Shown in pieces: positions 48,526-57,801 of a stretch of 58,246 nucleotides of DNA. Below the pieces are notes generated by a model. That model made no database searches, was not told where the DNA came from, and saw only the letters and a list, made by a program, of their open reading frames with translations. Numbering within the stretch: position 1 is the stretch's first letter; each line of letters starts with the position of its first letter. Source of the stretch: Shewanella hafniensis (GTDB lineage: Bacteria; Pseudomonadota; Gammaproteobacteria; Enterobacterales; Shewanellaceae); contig NZ_BPFD01000021.1 of the NCBI RefSeq assembly GCF_019655335.1, positions 1-58,246 on the forward strand, read 5' to 3'. The position numbers were made by a program, and so were the translations under genes.

Positions 48526-50001
48526 ATGAGTCAACAACATCAAACAAGTCAGTACTTAACGAGCCAAAACGGCGCCCCAGTGGCCGACGATCAAAACTCA
48601 CTGTCGGCGGGTGAACGTGGTCCTCTGCTATTACAGGATTGGCATTTAATTGAAAAGTTAGCCCATTTCAACCGTGAGCGTATCCCTGAGCGTATCGTGC
48701 ATGCCAAAGGTACTGGCGTTTACGGCACATTTACCCTGACTAAAGATTTAAGCGATTACACCATTGCCGACCATTTCAATGGCGTTGGTAAGCAAACTGA
48801 AACCTTCATTCGTTTCTCAACCGTCGGTGGAGAAATGGGTTCTGCCGACGCAGAGCGCGATCCACGCGGTTTTGGTTTACGTTTTTATACTGCCCGTGGT
48901 AATCACGATATCGTGGGTAATAATACGCCGACCTTTTTCTTGCGAGATGGGATTAAGTTTCCAGACTTTATCCATACGCAAAAGCGTAATCCTAAGACAA
49001 ACTTAAAAGATCCGCAGGCTATGTGGGACTTTTGGTCATTGAATCCTGAAGCTATGCATCAAGTGACCATTTTGATGTCGGATCGTGGTATTCCGGCGAA
49101 CTACCGTCAAATGCACGGTTATGGTTCACACACTTTCTCGCTGTGGAATGCCAAGGGCGAGCGTTTCTGGGTGAAGTTCCACTTTAAATCCCAGCAAGGT
49201 GTGGTCAACTTAACCAATGAACAGGCTGATAAATTAAAAGGGATCGATCCCGATTCATCGCAGCGCGATATGGTGGTGGCGATTACTGATGGTAACTTCC
49301 CGCGTTGGACGGTTAATGTGCAGATTATGCCTGAGGCAGATGCCAATACTTACCATATCAATCCATTTGATTTAACTAAGGTTTGGCCGCATAGCGACTA
49401 TCCATTACTTGAGATTGGTGTATTAGAACTGAATCGTCTGCCACAAAACTATTTTGCTGAAGTTGAGCAAGTGGCATTGGCACCGAGCAATTTGGTCCCA
49501 GGCGTCGGGGCTTCACCCGACAAGATGTTACAAGCGCGTTTATTTGCCTATGCCGATGCCCAGCGTTACCGCATTGGTGCTAACTACAATCAATTGCCAG
49601 TGAACTGCCCGCATGCCGCTAAGGCAAATCATCATCAACGTGCAGGTGCGATGGCGGGCACACAATGCCCTTACCATGGTAGCCAAACGGGTGGCGACGC
49701 TTCGGCAAACTATGGCCCGAACAGCACTGCTGATGCCTTGGTTGAGCCAGTAAACTTTAGCGAACCACCATTGCGTTTAGAAGGTGAAGCGGCGCGTTAC
49801 AGTCGTTATAACCAAGACGATTACACCCAAGCGGGTAATTTGTATCGTATCTTCTCTGAAGCGGAGAAAGCGCGCTTAGTGGCAACAATTTCGGGTTCAT
49901 TAAGTCAAGCGAGTTTAGATGTGCAGCAACGTATGGTGGCGCATTTTACTCAAGCCGATGCGGATTACGGTCAACGGATTAAAACGGCATTAGGCTTATA
50001 A
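48526..50001 (+). CDS. katB: monofunctional haem catalase KatB
   Basis: A 491-residue clade-3-type small-subunit catalase converting hydrogen peroxide to water and oxygen. The distal histidine is in RERIPERIVHAKGTGVYG (H59), the haem asparagine in GNNTPTFFLRDGIKFPDFIH, and the proximal tyrosine in ARLFAYADAQRYRIG. The family closing regions, NHHQRAGAM and the C-terminal helices (LYRIFSEAEKARLVATISGSL), are present. No signal peptide is visible, so it is cytoplasmic. It is translationally coupled to a 17-codon ORF upstream. Together with katG and ohr it forms the peroxide defence of this window. Confidence 0.96.
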   Translation: MSQQHQTSQYLTSQNGAPVADDQNSLSAGERGPLLLQDWHLIEKLAHFNRERIPERIVHAKGTGVYGTFTLTKDLSDYTIADHFNGVGKQTETFIRFSTVGGEMGSADAERDPRGFGLRFYTARGNHDIVGNNTPTFFLRDGIKFPDFIHTQKRNPKTNLKDPQAMWDFWSLNPEAMHQVTILMSDRGIPANYRQMHGYGSHTFSLWNAKGERFWVKFHFKSQQGVVNLTNEQADKLKGIDPDSSQRDMVVAITDGNFPRWTVNVQIMPEADANTYHINPFDLTKVWPHSDYPLLEIGVLELNRLPQNYFAEVEQVALAPSNLVPGVGASPDKMLQARLFAYADAQRYRIGANYNQLPVNCPHAAKANHHQRAGAMAGTQCPYHGSQTGGDASANYGPNSTADALVEPVNFSEPPLRLEGEAARYSRYNQDDYTQAGNLYRIFSEAEKARLVATISGSLSQASLDVQQRMVAHFTQADADYGQRIKTALGL

Positions 50002-50052
50002 ACTGCGTTTCTAAGCCGACACTGTTTATCTCAATACAACCGTTGTAAGTAG

Positions 50053-50084
50053 AAAGGCCAGTGATGTTTATCACTGGCCTTTTT
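50053..50084. terminator. bidirectional terminator between katB and the Mn exporter gene
   Basis: AAAGGCCAGTGAT-GTTT-ATCACTGGCCTTT followed by T; both adjacent genes end here. Confidence 0.92.
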
Positions 50085-50112
50085 GTTGCCTTAATTCAAT
50101 ATGATCAATGAT

Positions 50113-50667
50113 CTAGAACAGTAGTGTTGCTACGCCTAACAGTGCGAACAATACGGCGCAGCCACGGTGTATCCACAACATAGGCAATTTTTCGGCGCTG
50201 AAGTGACCTGCGATCACTACGGGTACGTTGGCAAGCAGCATGCCTAAGGTTGTACCTGCCACCACCATAGTTAATGAATCGTATTTTGCGGCTAACACTA
50301 CCGTTGCGATTTGGGTTTTATCCCCCATCTCGGCGATGAAAAACAGGATAAAGGTGGCGAGGAAGGGACCCATTTTGTAGAAACGGCTCTCTTCTGCATC
50401 GACTTTATCGGGGATTAACACCCAAAGAGCGATCGCGAAGAAGGACGCAGCCACTAAATAGCGGGCAAGATCTGGGCTGACCCAGTTAATCGCCCATTGG
50501 CCAATCCAAGCGGCGGCAAAATGGTTGAATAAGGTCGACAGCAAAATACCTAAAATTATGGCAGTTTTGTTTTTAAATCTTGCGGCAAGAATTAGTGCAA
50601 GCAATTGAGTTTTATCACCAATTTCGGCAATAGCAACCGTAAAGGTTGAGGCAAGTAGGGCTTCCAA
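50113..50667 (-). CDS. mneA: GDT1/TMEM165 family manganese exporter
   Basis: A 184-residue inner membrane protein of the UPF0016 family with the two signature motifs AEIGDKTQLLAL (about 14-25) and AEMGDKTQIATV (about 110-121) in two pseudo-symmetric halves of three helices. Bacterial members such as Vibrio MneA export manganese; eukaryotic ones move Mn and Ca. The start is a TTG with AAAGGA six bases upstream. A yybP-ykoY manganese riboswitch precedes it, which independently supports Mn export as the function and predicts induction by Mn. Confidence 0.92.
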   Translation of the reverse strand: MEALLASTFTVAIAEIGDKTQLLALILAARFKNKTAIILGILLSTLFNHFAAAWIGQWAINWVSPDLARYLVAASFFAIALWVLIPDKVDAEESRFYKMGPFLATFILFFIAEMGDKTQIATVVLAAKYDSLTMVVAGTTLGMLLANVPVVIAGHFSAEKLPMLWIHRGCAVLFALLGVATLLF

Positions 50668-50865
50668 GTGTGATCCTTTAGGGGTGGTTAAGACATAAGC
50701 ACAATAAACCGTCCACCCCTAGGTGCAGTTATTGTGCTCAGGTCTTGCTGGGCAAATCGATGATTTGCTGTGAACACCATGGCGTGTGGCCAAGTATGTT
50801 GATGTTCACCCTAGATGACGATGGTTCGACATCCAGTTAGCTACTCCCCCGAAGCGAGGTGGGCA
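50668..50865 (-). promoter_or_regulatory. yybP-ykoY manganese riboswitch
   Basis: The minus-strand leader of the Mn exporter gene carries the conserved yybP-ykoY features: GGGGGAGTAGC (about 50841-50851), ATCAACATACTTGG (about 50788-50801), a GCAAATC/GATTTGC hairpin and the closing GCAAGACC strand (50741-50748). The family binds Mn2+ and controls exporters. Downstream, two exclusive helices are possible: 50690-50707 with 50729-50746, which would take over the aptamer closing strand, and 50679-50687 with 50713-50721, which abuts the AAAGGA ribosome site. Control at translation is therefore likely. Confidence 0.85.
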
Positions 50866-51284
50866 TTATACCTAAGTGAATTTCGGTTTCAAGCACGAGT
50901 TTATTACAGTAGGCATGAATGAATGTTTGACGGGTGTCAGAATAATACCGCGCGACATTCTGTAATTATATGAATATAAATGGATTATTTTTTGACAGCG
51001 TTGTCTTTTGTTGCTAATTTAGCCAAGTCATTTCTACCTGATTACATATTGTTAACTCGTAGTGATTCGATGACACCTACCGTATTTGGCAAACTAATTG
51101 AAAAGTTAGGACGCAAAGCTTCCGGTCTAAGGTTGTAAATGGATTTTTTAGTGAACTAAGATAGCGGAGTTGCCGCAGAATTCGATTTCTGTGAAAGATA
51201 AACGACTGCTGTTTAATGCTGTTGTTTGCCCAAATACCACTTTTATACCTAAGCCCAAGCCAATACTGGCAAAGATGGGTGCAA
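50866..51284. other. intergenic region upstream of gbpA and of the riboswitch
   Basis: About 420 bases holding the divergent promoters of the Mn riboswitch transcript and gbpA. Frames in it have no ribosome sites or recognisable content. Confidence 0.4.
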
Positions 51285-52745
51285 ATGGAGTGCATTAAAG
51301 TGGCAAATCCTACTGTTTTTTCCCCTGTTTCTAAATTGAGTTTATTGGCCGCCGCAGTGATGGCAGCCAATGCGTTTGTGAGTATTTCTGCACAGGCGCA
51401 TGGTTATGTTGTGGCACCTGAATCGCGTTCATATGCCTGTAAAACAGGTAAAAATGCCAATTGTGGTGCGGTGCAATGGGAGCCACAAAGTGTTGAGGGG
51501 CCATCGGGTTTTCCTGAATCAGGTCCTGCTGATGGCAAACTGGCGAGTGCTGGCAATGGTGCTTTTTCACCTTTGGATGAACAAAGTCCGAGCCGTTGGG
51601 CAAAGACGGATATTAAATCGGGCTGGAATAAATTCAGTTGGCAGTTCACAGCAAATCATGTCACCCGTAATTGGCGTTATTATTTAACCCGCCAAGATTG
51701 GAATCAAAACCAAGCTTTAAGCCGTGCGAGCTTTGACTTAGCGCCATTCTGCGTGGTCGATGGCGGCATGGTGCAGCCACCTAAGTTAGTGACCCATGAC
51801 TGCTATGTGCCAGAAGGCCGCAGCGGTTATCAAGTGATTCTAGCTGTGTGGGAAGTGGGTGATACCACTAATAGTTTCTACAATGCTATCGATGTAAATT
51901 TAGGCTCGGGTCCTGTCGTACCGGGTGAATGGCTCGATGTGGGCGATATCAATCCGTCACTCGATCTCAAGGCGGGCGATAAAGTGATGACCCGAGTGTT
52001 CGATGCCAATGGTGAGCAACCGGCTAAGCAAACAGTGATTACCATTAACGATGCGACTCAAGGTGATAAACAAAATTGGCCTTTCCTATTAGCGAGCGCG
52101 ATTAATGCCCAGCAGTCTCAGTTAAAAGCGGGACAAAAAAATGCATCAGGTGTGATTGAGCCTGTGTATGGCAAAAACGACATTTTTACTGCGACAACTT
52201 CAGGTATTGAGCGTGTCGAAGTGGGATTTGATCTGGCGCCCGCACCGGGCAATAGCTTAGAAGTCACTTCACTTGCCGATGATTATCAAATTATCGACGG
52301 CGCAGCGCAGGTTCGTTTTGACGTCACCAGCAATGCTGAAATGTTAGTGTCAGCGTATTTGTTTAACCACGATGGCACGGCAGCCGGTTTTGTCAGTCAA
52401 ACCGTTAACAATACCAGCGCGAGCTTAGTGTTAGACGTGGTTGCGCCTAAAGCTGGACATTATCACTTGCAGGTTAAAGCTGAGCCTAAACAAGGTGATG
52501 TTATTCAGCAGAACTTTGATCTTTTCTTAAAGGATCAAGCACCAACGCCGGAAGCGGATTTTGTTTTCCCTGAAGGGGTGAAAGGTTACGTTGCAGGCAC
52601 CACAGTGTTACAGCCTAAAAATGGCAAAGTGTATCAATGTAAGCCATTCCCCTATAGCGGCTATTGCATGCAGTGGTCGGCTTCTGCCACAGGATTTGAG
52701 CCAGGTGTTGGCGCTTCTTGGGCTATGGCGTGGACTGAGCTGTAA
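51285..52745 (+). CDS. gbpA: GlcNAc-binding protein A (AA10 lytic chitin monooxygenase)
   Basis: A secreted chitin-binding, chitin-oxidising protein like Vibrio GbpA. After the signal peptide (ending SAQA) the mature chain begins HGYV, so the N-terminal histidine needed for the copper brace is exposed. The AA10 domain follows (CGAVQWEPQSVEGPSGFPESGPADGKLAS, ANHVTRNWRYYLT, FCVVDGG, GYQVILAVWEVGDTTNSFYNAIDV), then the two GbpA middle domains (about 230-430) and a C-terminal chitin-binding module (YVAGTTVLQPKNGKVYQCKPFPYSGYCMQW). Full domain order matches GbpA. The start is either ATG 51285 or, better placed for GGAG at 51287, GTG 51300. No type II secretion genes are nearby. Confidence 0.93.
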   Translation: MECIKVANPTVFSPVSKLSLLAAAVMAANAFVSISAQAHGYVVAPESRSYACKTGKNANCGAVQWEPQSVEGPSGFPESGPADGKLASAGNGAFSPLDEQSPSRWAKTDIKSGWNKFSWQFTANHVTRNWRYYLTRQDWNQNQALSRASFDLAPFCVVDGGMVQPPKLVTHDCYVPEGRSGYQVILAVWEVGDTTNSFYNAIDVNLGSGPVVPGEWLDVGDINPSLDLKAGDKVMTRVFDANGEQPAKQTVITINDATQGDKQNWPFLLASAINAQQSQLKAGQKNASGVIEPVYGKNDIFTATTSGIERVEVGFDLAPAPGNSLEVTSLADDYQIIDGAAQVRFDVTSNAEMLVSAYLFNHDGTAAGFVSQTVNNTSASLVLDVVAPKAGHYHLQVKAEPKQGDVIQQNFDLFLKDQAPTPEADFVFPEGVKGYVAGTTVLQPKNGKVYQCKPFPYSGYCMQWSASATGFEPGVGASWAMAWTEL

Positions 52746-53299
52746 ATTAACATCTTGAGTTAATCGATTCTCAACATGATGTGATTGGGCTTAAACACAG
52801 CGAATATGTTTAAGCCCATATTCAGCGCGTTCGCGACAGTCAAAATATACGTTTTACCTCGATTCACCCACAATGCGGCATCCCACGTATTTCCAACAAA
52901 GGTAGCGATTTTGTTGGCTTGTATGTTTTCGTTTACCACAGCGCTATTAAGTTGTTACCGTACAGTGCGCGACTTATCTTTGTTCACAACTGGCTTGCCC
53001 ACTGGGTTTGGCTCTGTTAATGTCCCAAACTATCTATTTTACCTATGTTGTTATTAGGATTATCACAATTGAAAGTCATGCCACTTTTATGCAACCGATT
53101 TAGTTAGCCTCAATGGCGACTGGGTTGAAATATTCAAAAGCTATTGGGGCCAATTGATCTGCAGGAATGAGATCCGATTGGATGCTTTTTGAAGCTGCTT
53201 TAAGTGATGTGTTGCTTATTTCGATTTAAGACGCAAGGCTTTATCGGTTCAAATCTTACTCAAATAAAATAATAATTAATCATTGAACAGGACTATTGT
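52746..53299. other. intergenic region before the aromatic amino acid transporter gene
   Basis: About 550 bases. It holds an 11-base inverted repeat (GGGCTTAAACA at 52797-52807, TGTTTAAGCCC at 52817-52827) that may end gbpA transcripts although no T run follows. A TyrR-box-like sequence (TGTATG-N6-TTTACC, 52920-52937) matches the TGTAAA-N6-TTTACA consensus in 9 of 12 bases. A 90-codon frame at 52785-53057 overlaps the hairpin and is not believable. Confidence 0.4.
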
Positions 53300-54487
53300 G
53301 TGAATTCAAAAATGTTAGGCTCGATCGCCATCGTTGCCGGGACGGCCATTGGCGCAGGTATGTTAGCCTTACCTTTAGCCACCGCGGCTTTAGGTATTAT
53401 TCCAGCGTTAGTATTACTCGTTGTTATTTGGGGCGTTTCTGCCTATACCTCATTATTGATGCTCGAAATTAACTTACGCACTGGCGTGGGCGATAACGTG
53501 CATGCTATTACGGGTAAATTACTGGGTAAAAAAGGTCAAATTATTCAAGGAGCTTCTTTCCTGAGTTTATTGTTTGCCTTGACCGCGGCTTATCTCACAG
53601 GTGGTTCTTCGTTATTAGTGCTTAAAGCGAAGAACATGTTCGATATCGTGCTCGATAATCAAGCTGCGGTATTGTTGTTTACCTTAGTGCTGGGTGGATT
53701 TGCGGCGCTTGGCGTAGCTTGGGTCGATAAAGTGTCCCGCTTCCTGTTTTCGTTAATGATTTTACTGCTGGTGGTTGTGGTGTTATTTCTCCTGCCTGAA
53801 GTCAGTATTGCCAGCATGGCAACGGGCGCGATTGCCGAGTCGATGACCAGCAGTTGGATGGCGGCGATTCCCGTAGTGTTTACTTCGTTCGGTTTCCACG
53901 TTTGTATCGCCACTTTAGTGCGTTATCTGGATGGCGATGCAGTTTCGCTGCGCAAGGTATTGTTAATCGGCTCGACGATTCCACTGGCTTGTTATGTGCT
54001 TTGGTTGTTGGTGACCCTAGGCACAGTCGGTGGCTATGAAGTCAGTGGTTTCGAAGGTTCATTACCGTCACTGGTGACGGCATTGCAGGATATTGCCCAT
54101 ACGCCTTGGATCAGCAAATGTATTTCGTTATTCGCCGATTTAGCCTTAGTGACCTCATTCCTCGGGGTGACCTTAAGCCTGTATGACTTTGTCGCCGAGT
54201 TAACCCGTGCTAAAGAGACGTTTGCTGGCCGTATACAGACCTGGTTGTTAACTTTCACTCCGCCAGTGTTATGTGCTCTGTATCTGCCAGAAGGTTTTGT
54301 GGCGGTACTGGGATTCGCGGCCGTGCCATTGGTGGTGATGATCATCTTCTTGCCAATCGTGATGGCATTGCGTCAACGTCAAACACAACCGGGCGGTTAT
54401 CAAGTGTCGGGTGGTTCTATAGGCTTAGTGTTGGCAGGTTTGTTAGGCGCTGTGATTGTGGGTGCCCAGCTATTTGTTGCTATTTAG
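53300..54487 (+). CDS. tyrP: aromatic amino acid transporter, TyrP/Mtr family
   Basis: A 395-residue inner membrane transporter of the hydroxy/aromatic amino acid permease (ArAAP) family with about eleven helices. It opens with the family signature GSIAIVAGTAIGAGMLALPLATA and contains VFTSFGFHVCIATLVRYLDGD and SFLGVTLSLYDFVAE, as in TyrP. It would import tyrosine, or tryptophan, by proton symport. The start is GTG 53300 with AGGA eight bases upstream. A perfect terminator lies about 140 bases after the stop. Confidence 0.9.
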   Translation: MNSKMLGSIAIVAGTAIGAGMLALPLATAALGIIPALVLLVVIWGVSAYTSLLMLEINLRTGVGDNVHAITGKLLGKKGQIIQGASFLSLLFALTAAYLTGGSSLLVLKAKNMFDIVLDNQAAVLLFTLVLGGFAALGVAWVDKVSRFLFSLMILLLVVVVLFLLPEVSIASMATGAIAESMTSSWMAAIPVVFTSFGFHVCIATLVRYLDGDAVSLRKVLLIGSTIPLACYVLWLLVTLGTVGGYEVSGFEGSLPSLVTALQDIAHTPWISKCISLFADLALVTSFLGVTLSLYDFVAELTRAKETFAGRIQTWLLTFTPPVLCALYLPEGFVAVLGFAAVPLVVMIIFLPIVMALRQRQTQPGGYQVSGGSIGLVLAGLLGAVIVGAQLFVAI

Positions 54488-54627
54488 CGGCTTAGTATTT
54501 AATCCGTGGCTAGCGTCAGTTTTGTAGCGAACGCCGCAGGGTAACGCTGATGGAATCTAGCTGATGGAATGTATTTGCTTTGTAAGCGAATTTTTCCGAG
54601 TCTGTTATAGAGTGTATCCGATGTGAT

Positions 54628-54653
54628 AAAGTCAGGCCCCGGCCTGACTTTTT
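54628..54653 (+). terminator. terminator of the tyrP-like gene
   Basis: AAAGTCAGGCC / GGCCTGACTTT followed by T. Confidence 0.9.
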
Positions 54654-54782
54654 GCTTTTTAGGTTTTAAAGCGAGTGATGCTGGTTTTTAATACAGTGAC
54701 TTAAGATAAAAACAACACGACTAAAACGAGAACATGGCCCAGCTTGCGCGTGGCTTCATTCACATAAAACGGACTTAACACA

Positions 54783-56939
54783 ATGAAAAAATGGTTACTC
54801 ACAGTTGCCGTAGCCGCCAGTTTTGGCGCTCAGGCTGACGAAGGTATGTGGCAGCCCCATCAACTGCCTGCTATGGCCGATGAGCTAAAAGCAAAAGGGC
54901 TAGAAATTGATGCCAAATCGATTTCTAAACTCACCGAATTCCCGATGAATGCCGTGATCAGCCTTGGTGGCTGTACTGCGTCATTCGTATCGCCAAAAGG
55001 CTTAGTGGTCACTAACCATCACTGTGCCTATGGTGCGATTCAATACAACTCCACCCCAGAAAAAAACCTGCTGCAAGATGGTTTTTTAGCTAAGACCTTC
55101 GCCGATGAATTACCTGCCACACCGGGTTCACGTGTGTATGTGACCGAAGATGTGACCAATGTGACCGAGCGCGTAAAAGGCGGGCTCGAAGGTAAAGTGG
55201 GCAGTGCCTTCTATCAAGGCGTTGAAAGCCAAGAAAAAGCCTTAGTAGCTGAATGCGAAAAAGAAGACGGCTACCGTTGCCAAGTGTATAGCTTCCACGG
55301 CGGCCTTGAATATTATCTGGTTAAACAACTGGAAATCCGCGATGTACGTTTAGTCTATAACCCAGCCGCGAGCGTGGGTAAATACGGCGGCGATGTAGAC
55401 AACTGGATGTGGCCACGTCACACCGGTGATTTCTCTTTCTATCGCGCCTATGTGTCTAAAGCGGGCAAACCTGCCGATTTCAGTAGCGATAACGTGCCAT
55501 ACGAGCCAAAAAGCTTTTTAAAAGTATCGGCTAAAGGCGTGAGCGATGGTGATTTTGTCATGGTGGCTGGCTACCCAGGTCGCACCAACCGATATCGCAC
55601 TGCCAATGAAGTACAAAATCAATTCGAGTGGGCTTATCCAGAAGGTAAGTTATTGCGCGAGCGCTTTATTGAGATCATTAAAGATACCGCGCCAGAGGGT
55701 AGTGACGAACGTATTAAGTACGAGAGTCAAATTGCTAGTCTTGCAAATTACGCGAAAAACTTCACCTCGATGATCGAGTTTTATGGCAAATCCACCATGT
55801 TGACGGATCGTAAAGCCCGCGAAGCAGAGCTTGCAGCGTGGATAGCTAAAGACAGCGGCCGTGAAGCGAAATACGGTAAAACCTTAGCGGAATTAGACGC
55901 GTTAATTGCCAAGAGTAAAGCGCATCAAGAGCGTGACATGATCTTAAGCTACATAGGTAGCACGACAATGTTGCCAACGGCGCGCAGTTTGTATCGCTTA
56001 GCGAACGAGAAACAACTGCCGGATATGCAGCGTGAACCAGGCTTCCAAGAACGTGATATGACTCGCCTCAAAGCGAGCATGGAGCGTATCGACCGTCGTT
56101 ATGCGCCAAGCGTCGATAAAGCCGTGTTGTTCGATATGCTGAAACGCTACGCCGCACTGCCAGAGGACAAACGTCTACCCGCATTGGATAAAGCCTTTGG
56201 TATCGATAAAAAGTTCAACGAAGCTAAGCTTTCGAAAACCTTAGACAAAATGTACGCCAAAACTGAGTTAGGCAAAAAAGACGTGCGTCTGGCGTGGATG
56301 GATAAATCCGTTGCCGATTTTAAAGCCTCTAAAGATCCTTTCATTCAATTCGCCGTGGCTATGTATGACACAGATATGGCAGAAGAAAAGAAAGAAAAAG
56401 AACTGGATGGCGAGCTGATGAAAGTGCGCCCGCAGTACATGGATGCCATCATTGCCTACAATCTTGAGCAAGGTAAACCTGTGTATGCCGATGCAAACTC
56501 TAGCCTGCGTGTCACTGTGGGTCATGTGAAAGGCTACTCGCCAAAAGACGGTTTAGTGGCTGTGCCATTCACTCGCCTTGAAGGCATAGTGCAAAAGGAC
56601 ACAGGTGTTGATCCTTTCGATGCGCCGAAGAAAGAGTTAGAGCTGATCAAGCAGAAGCAATACGGTGATTTCTATGTGAAAGCCATCGATTCTGTGCCGG
56701 TTAACTTCCTGTCGACGTTAGACACAACCGGCGGTAACTCAGGTTCACCCACCTTAAACGGCCGCGCTGAATTAGTCGGTCTGCTGTTCGATGGTGTGTA
56801 TGAAAGCATTATCGGCGACTGGGCATATGACGATAACATCAACCGTTCAATCCAAGTGGATAGCCGCTATATGTTGTGGGTCATGAAGTATTTAGATCAT
56901 GCCGACAACCTGTTAGCCGAGATGGAAATCGTTAAGTAA
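54783..56939 (+). CDS. S46 family dipeptidyl-peptidase, DPP7-like
   Basis: A 718-residue periplasmic serine peptidase of family S46. A signal peptide ends at AQA (residue 18) and the mature chain begins DEGMW, typical of the family. The catalytic triad regions are visible: TNHHCAYG (77-84), VDNWMWPRHTGDFSFYR (about 200-217) and TGGNSGSPTLNG (about 645-656), in chymotrypsin-like halves separated by the long helical insertion. At the specificity position the sequence reads LLFDG, as in DPP7 (broad, hydrophobic P1), not the arginine found in DPP11, so cleavage of hydrophobic dipeptides is inferred. It likely completes peptide breakdown with the M1 aminopeptidase. Confidence 0.92.
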   Translation: MKKWLLTVAVAASFGAQADEGMWQPHQLPAMADELKAKGLEIDAKSISKLTEFPMNAVISLGGCTASFVSPKGLVVTNHHCAYGAIQYNSTPEKNLLQDGFLAKTFADELPATPGSRVYVTEDVTNVTERVKGGLEGKVGSAFYQGVESQEKALVAECEKEDGYRCQVYSFHGGLEYYLVKQLEIRDVRLVYNPAASVGKYGGDVDNWMWPRHTGDFSFYRAYVSKAGKPADFSSDNVPYEPKSFLKVSAKGVSDGDFVMVAGYPGRTNRYRTANEVQNQFEWAYPEGKLLRERFIEIIKDTAPEGSDERIKYESQIASLANYAKNFTSMIEFYGKSTMLTDRKAREAELAAWIAKDSGREAKYGKTLAELDALIAKSKAHQERDMILSYIGSTTMLPTARSLYRLANEKQLPDMQREPGFQERDMTRLKASMERIDRRYAPSVDKAVLFDMLKRYAALPEDKRLPALDKAFGIDKKFNEAKLSKTLDKMYAKTELGKKDVRLAWMDKSVADFKASKDPFIQFAVAMYDTDMAEEKKEKELDGELMKVRPQYMDAIIAYNLEQGKPVYADANSSLRVTVGHVKGYSPKDGLVAVPFTRLEGIVQKDTGVDPFDAPKKELELIKQKQYGDFYVKAIDSVPVNFLSTLDTTGGNSGSPTLNGRAELVGLLFDGVYESIIGDWAYDDNINRSIQVDSRYMLWVMKYLDHADNLLAEMEIVK

Positions 56940-57035
56940 TCTATTGCCGCACCAGCGATGGTGCGGCAACTATCATTGCCTAATGCTTGTGTCGCATTAT
57001 TTACGTGATAACTAGCTAGCGAACGCAAGATAATC

Positions 57036-57070
57036 AAAAGCGATAAGCCAACGTGGTTTATCGCTTTTTT
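57036..57070 (+). terminator. terminator of the S46 peptidase gene
   Basis: AAAAGCGATAA paired with TTATCGCTTTT around a CC-AACGT-GG inner stem, then T6. An extra hairpin (GCCGCACC/GGTGCGGC) lies closer to the stop. Confidence 0.85.
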
Positions 57071-57182
57071 GTTTTCGGAGATTTGAAAGCGTTTCGAGTG
57101 AACTAATGGATAAAACCATTGTATTAATGTAAGCGTATAGCGGAGGCGGAGCCATGGCATTGACTCGCCGACACGCAGCAAG

Positions 57183-57228
57183 TCCATCCTTGGATGCTCG
57201 ACCGCCCCGTCCATGGGGCGGACGGTCG
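57183..57228. repeat. REP-like palindromic element
   Basis: A CATCC-TT-GGATG hairpin is followed by CGACCG (57199-57204) and CGGTCG (57223-57228) enclosing CCGCCCC-GTCCAT-GGGGCGG (57202-57221). It is markedly GC-rich against its surroundings and not in a gene, which fits an interspersed repeat. Confidence 0.5.
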
Positions 57229-57510
57229 TCTCGCCAATTACCATGGTTCTCCTGTTTAACATTGGTGTGGCCTGTTTGTTTTAAAGAAGATAGGTGACTC
57301 GTTTGGGGACAATTTCGTGATAGCAGCTTTGCTAAATTAGTCATTTATGAATTTTTGTGTATTGAAAAGTTTCTTAAGTCACTGTCTAGTTTTGGTGGTG
57401 CAGATAAAAAATGATTTGATACCTCCTTCAATACAAAGCCCTTTGTTCTGGTCTAATCCCATCGGACACTTAATTTTGAGACAGTATGGTCAATAAATTA
57501 AGAGGTCTAT

Positions 57511-57801
57511 ATGAGTCTGAAGAAATCACATAAAAGTTATCCGCAGGCATTTAAAGATGAAGCCGTCTTGATGGTGCTAGAACAAGGTTATAGCGTTGCC
57601 GATGCGGCAAAGTCTCTTGGAGTTAGCACGAGCCTGCTTTACAACTGGAAAGAAAAACACGAAGCCCTGAAACAAGGTGTCACCTTAGAAGAGTCTGAGC
57701 GGGATGAGTTGAAGCGATTGCGTAGAGAAAACAAAGAATTGCGCATGGAGAAAGAAATTCTAAAAAAGGCCAGCGCCTTCTTTGCGAGAGAAATGAAGTA
57801 A
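57511..57801 (+). CDS. IS3-family transposase OrfA
   Basis: A 96-residue OrfA with the helix-turn-helix DNA-binding domain (YPQAFKDEAVLMVLEQGYSVADAAKSLGVSTSLLYNWKEKH, about 10-50) and a leucine-zipper-like coiled coil (ERDELKRLRRENKELRMEKEILKKA, about 64-88). It starts at ATG 57511 with AAGAGG upstream. The A-AAA-AAG slippery heptamer at 57762-57768 allows ribosomes to shift -1 into orfB, making the active OrfAB transposase. Confidence 0.93.
   Translation: MSLKKSHKSYPQAFKDEAVLMVLEQGYSVADAAKSLGVSTSLLYNWKEKHEALKQGVTLEESERDELKRLRRENKELRMEKEILKKASAFFAREMK
57762..57768 (+). promoter_or_regulatory. -1 programmed frameshift site of the IS3 element
   Basis: A-AAA-AAG heptamer, read CTA AAA AAG in the orfA frame; the same type is used by IS911. 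The -1 frame is open from here to the window end. Confidence 0.85.

Noticed and set aside
52920..52937. TyrR box upstream of the tyrP-like gene
   Set aside because: Only 9 of 12 consensus bases match and it lies about 360 bases from the start; kept only as a remark.
52785..53057. 90-codon frame between gbpA and the tyrP-like gene
   Set aside because: It overlaps an inverted repeat and has no ribosome site or family resemblance.
57012..57344. Minus-strand frames of 110-121 codons behind the S46 gene
   Set aside because: They run through the terminator and the palindromic repeat, so they are by-products of inverted repeats.
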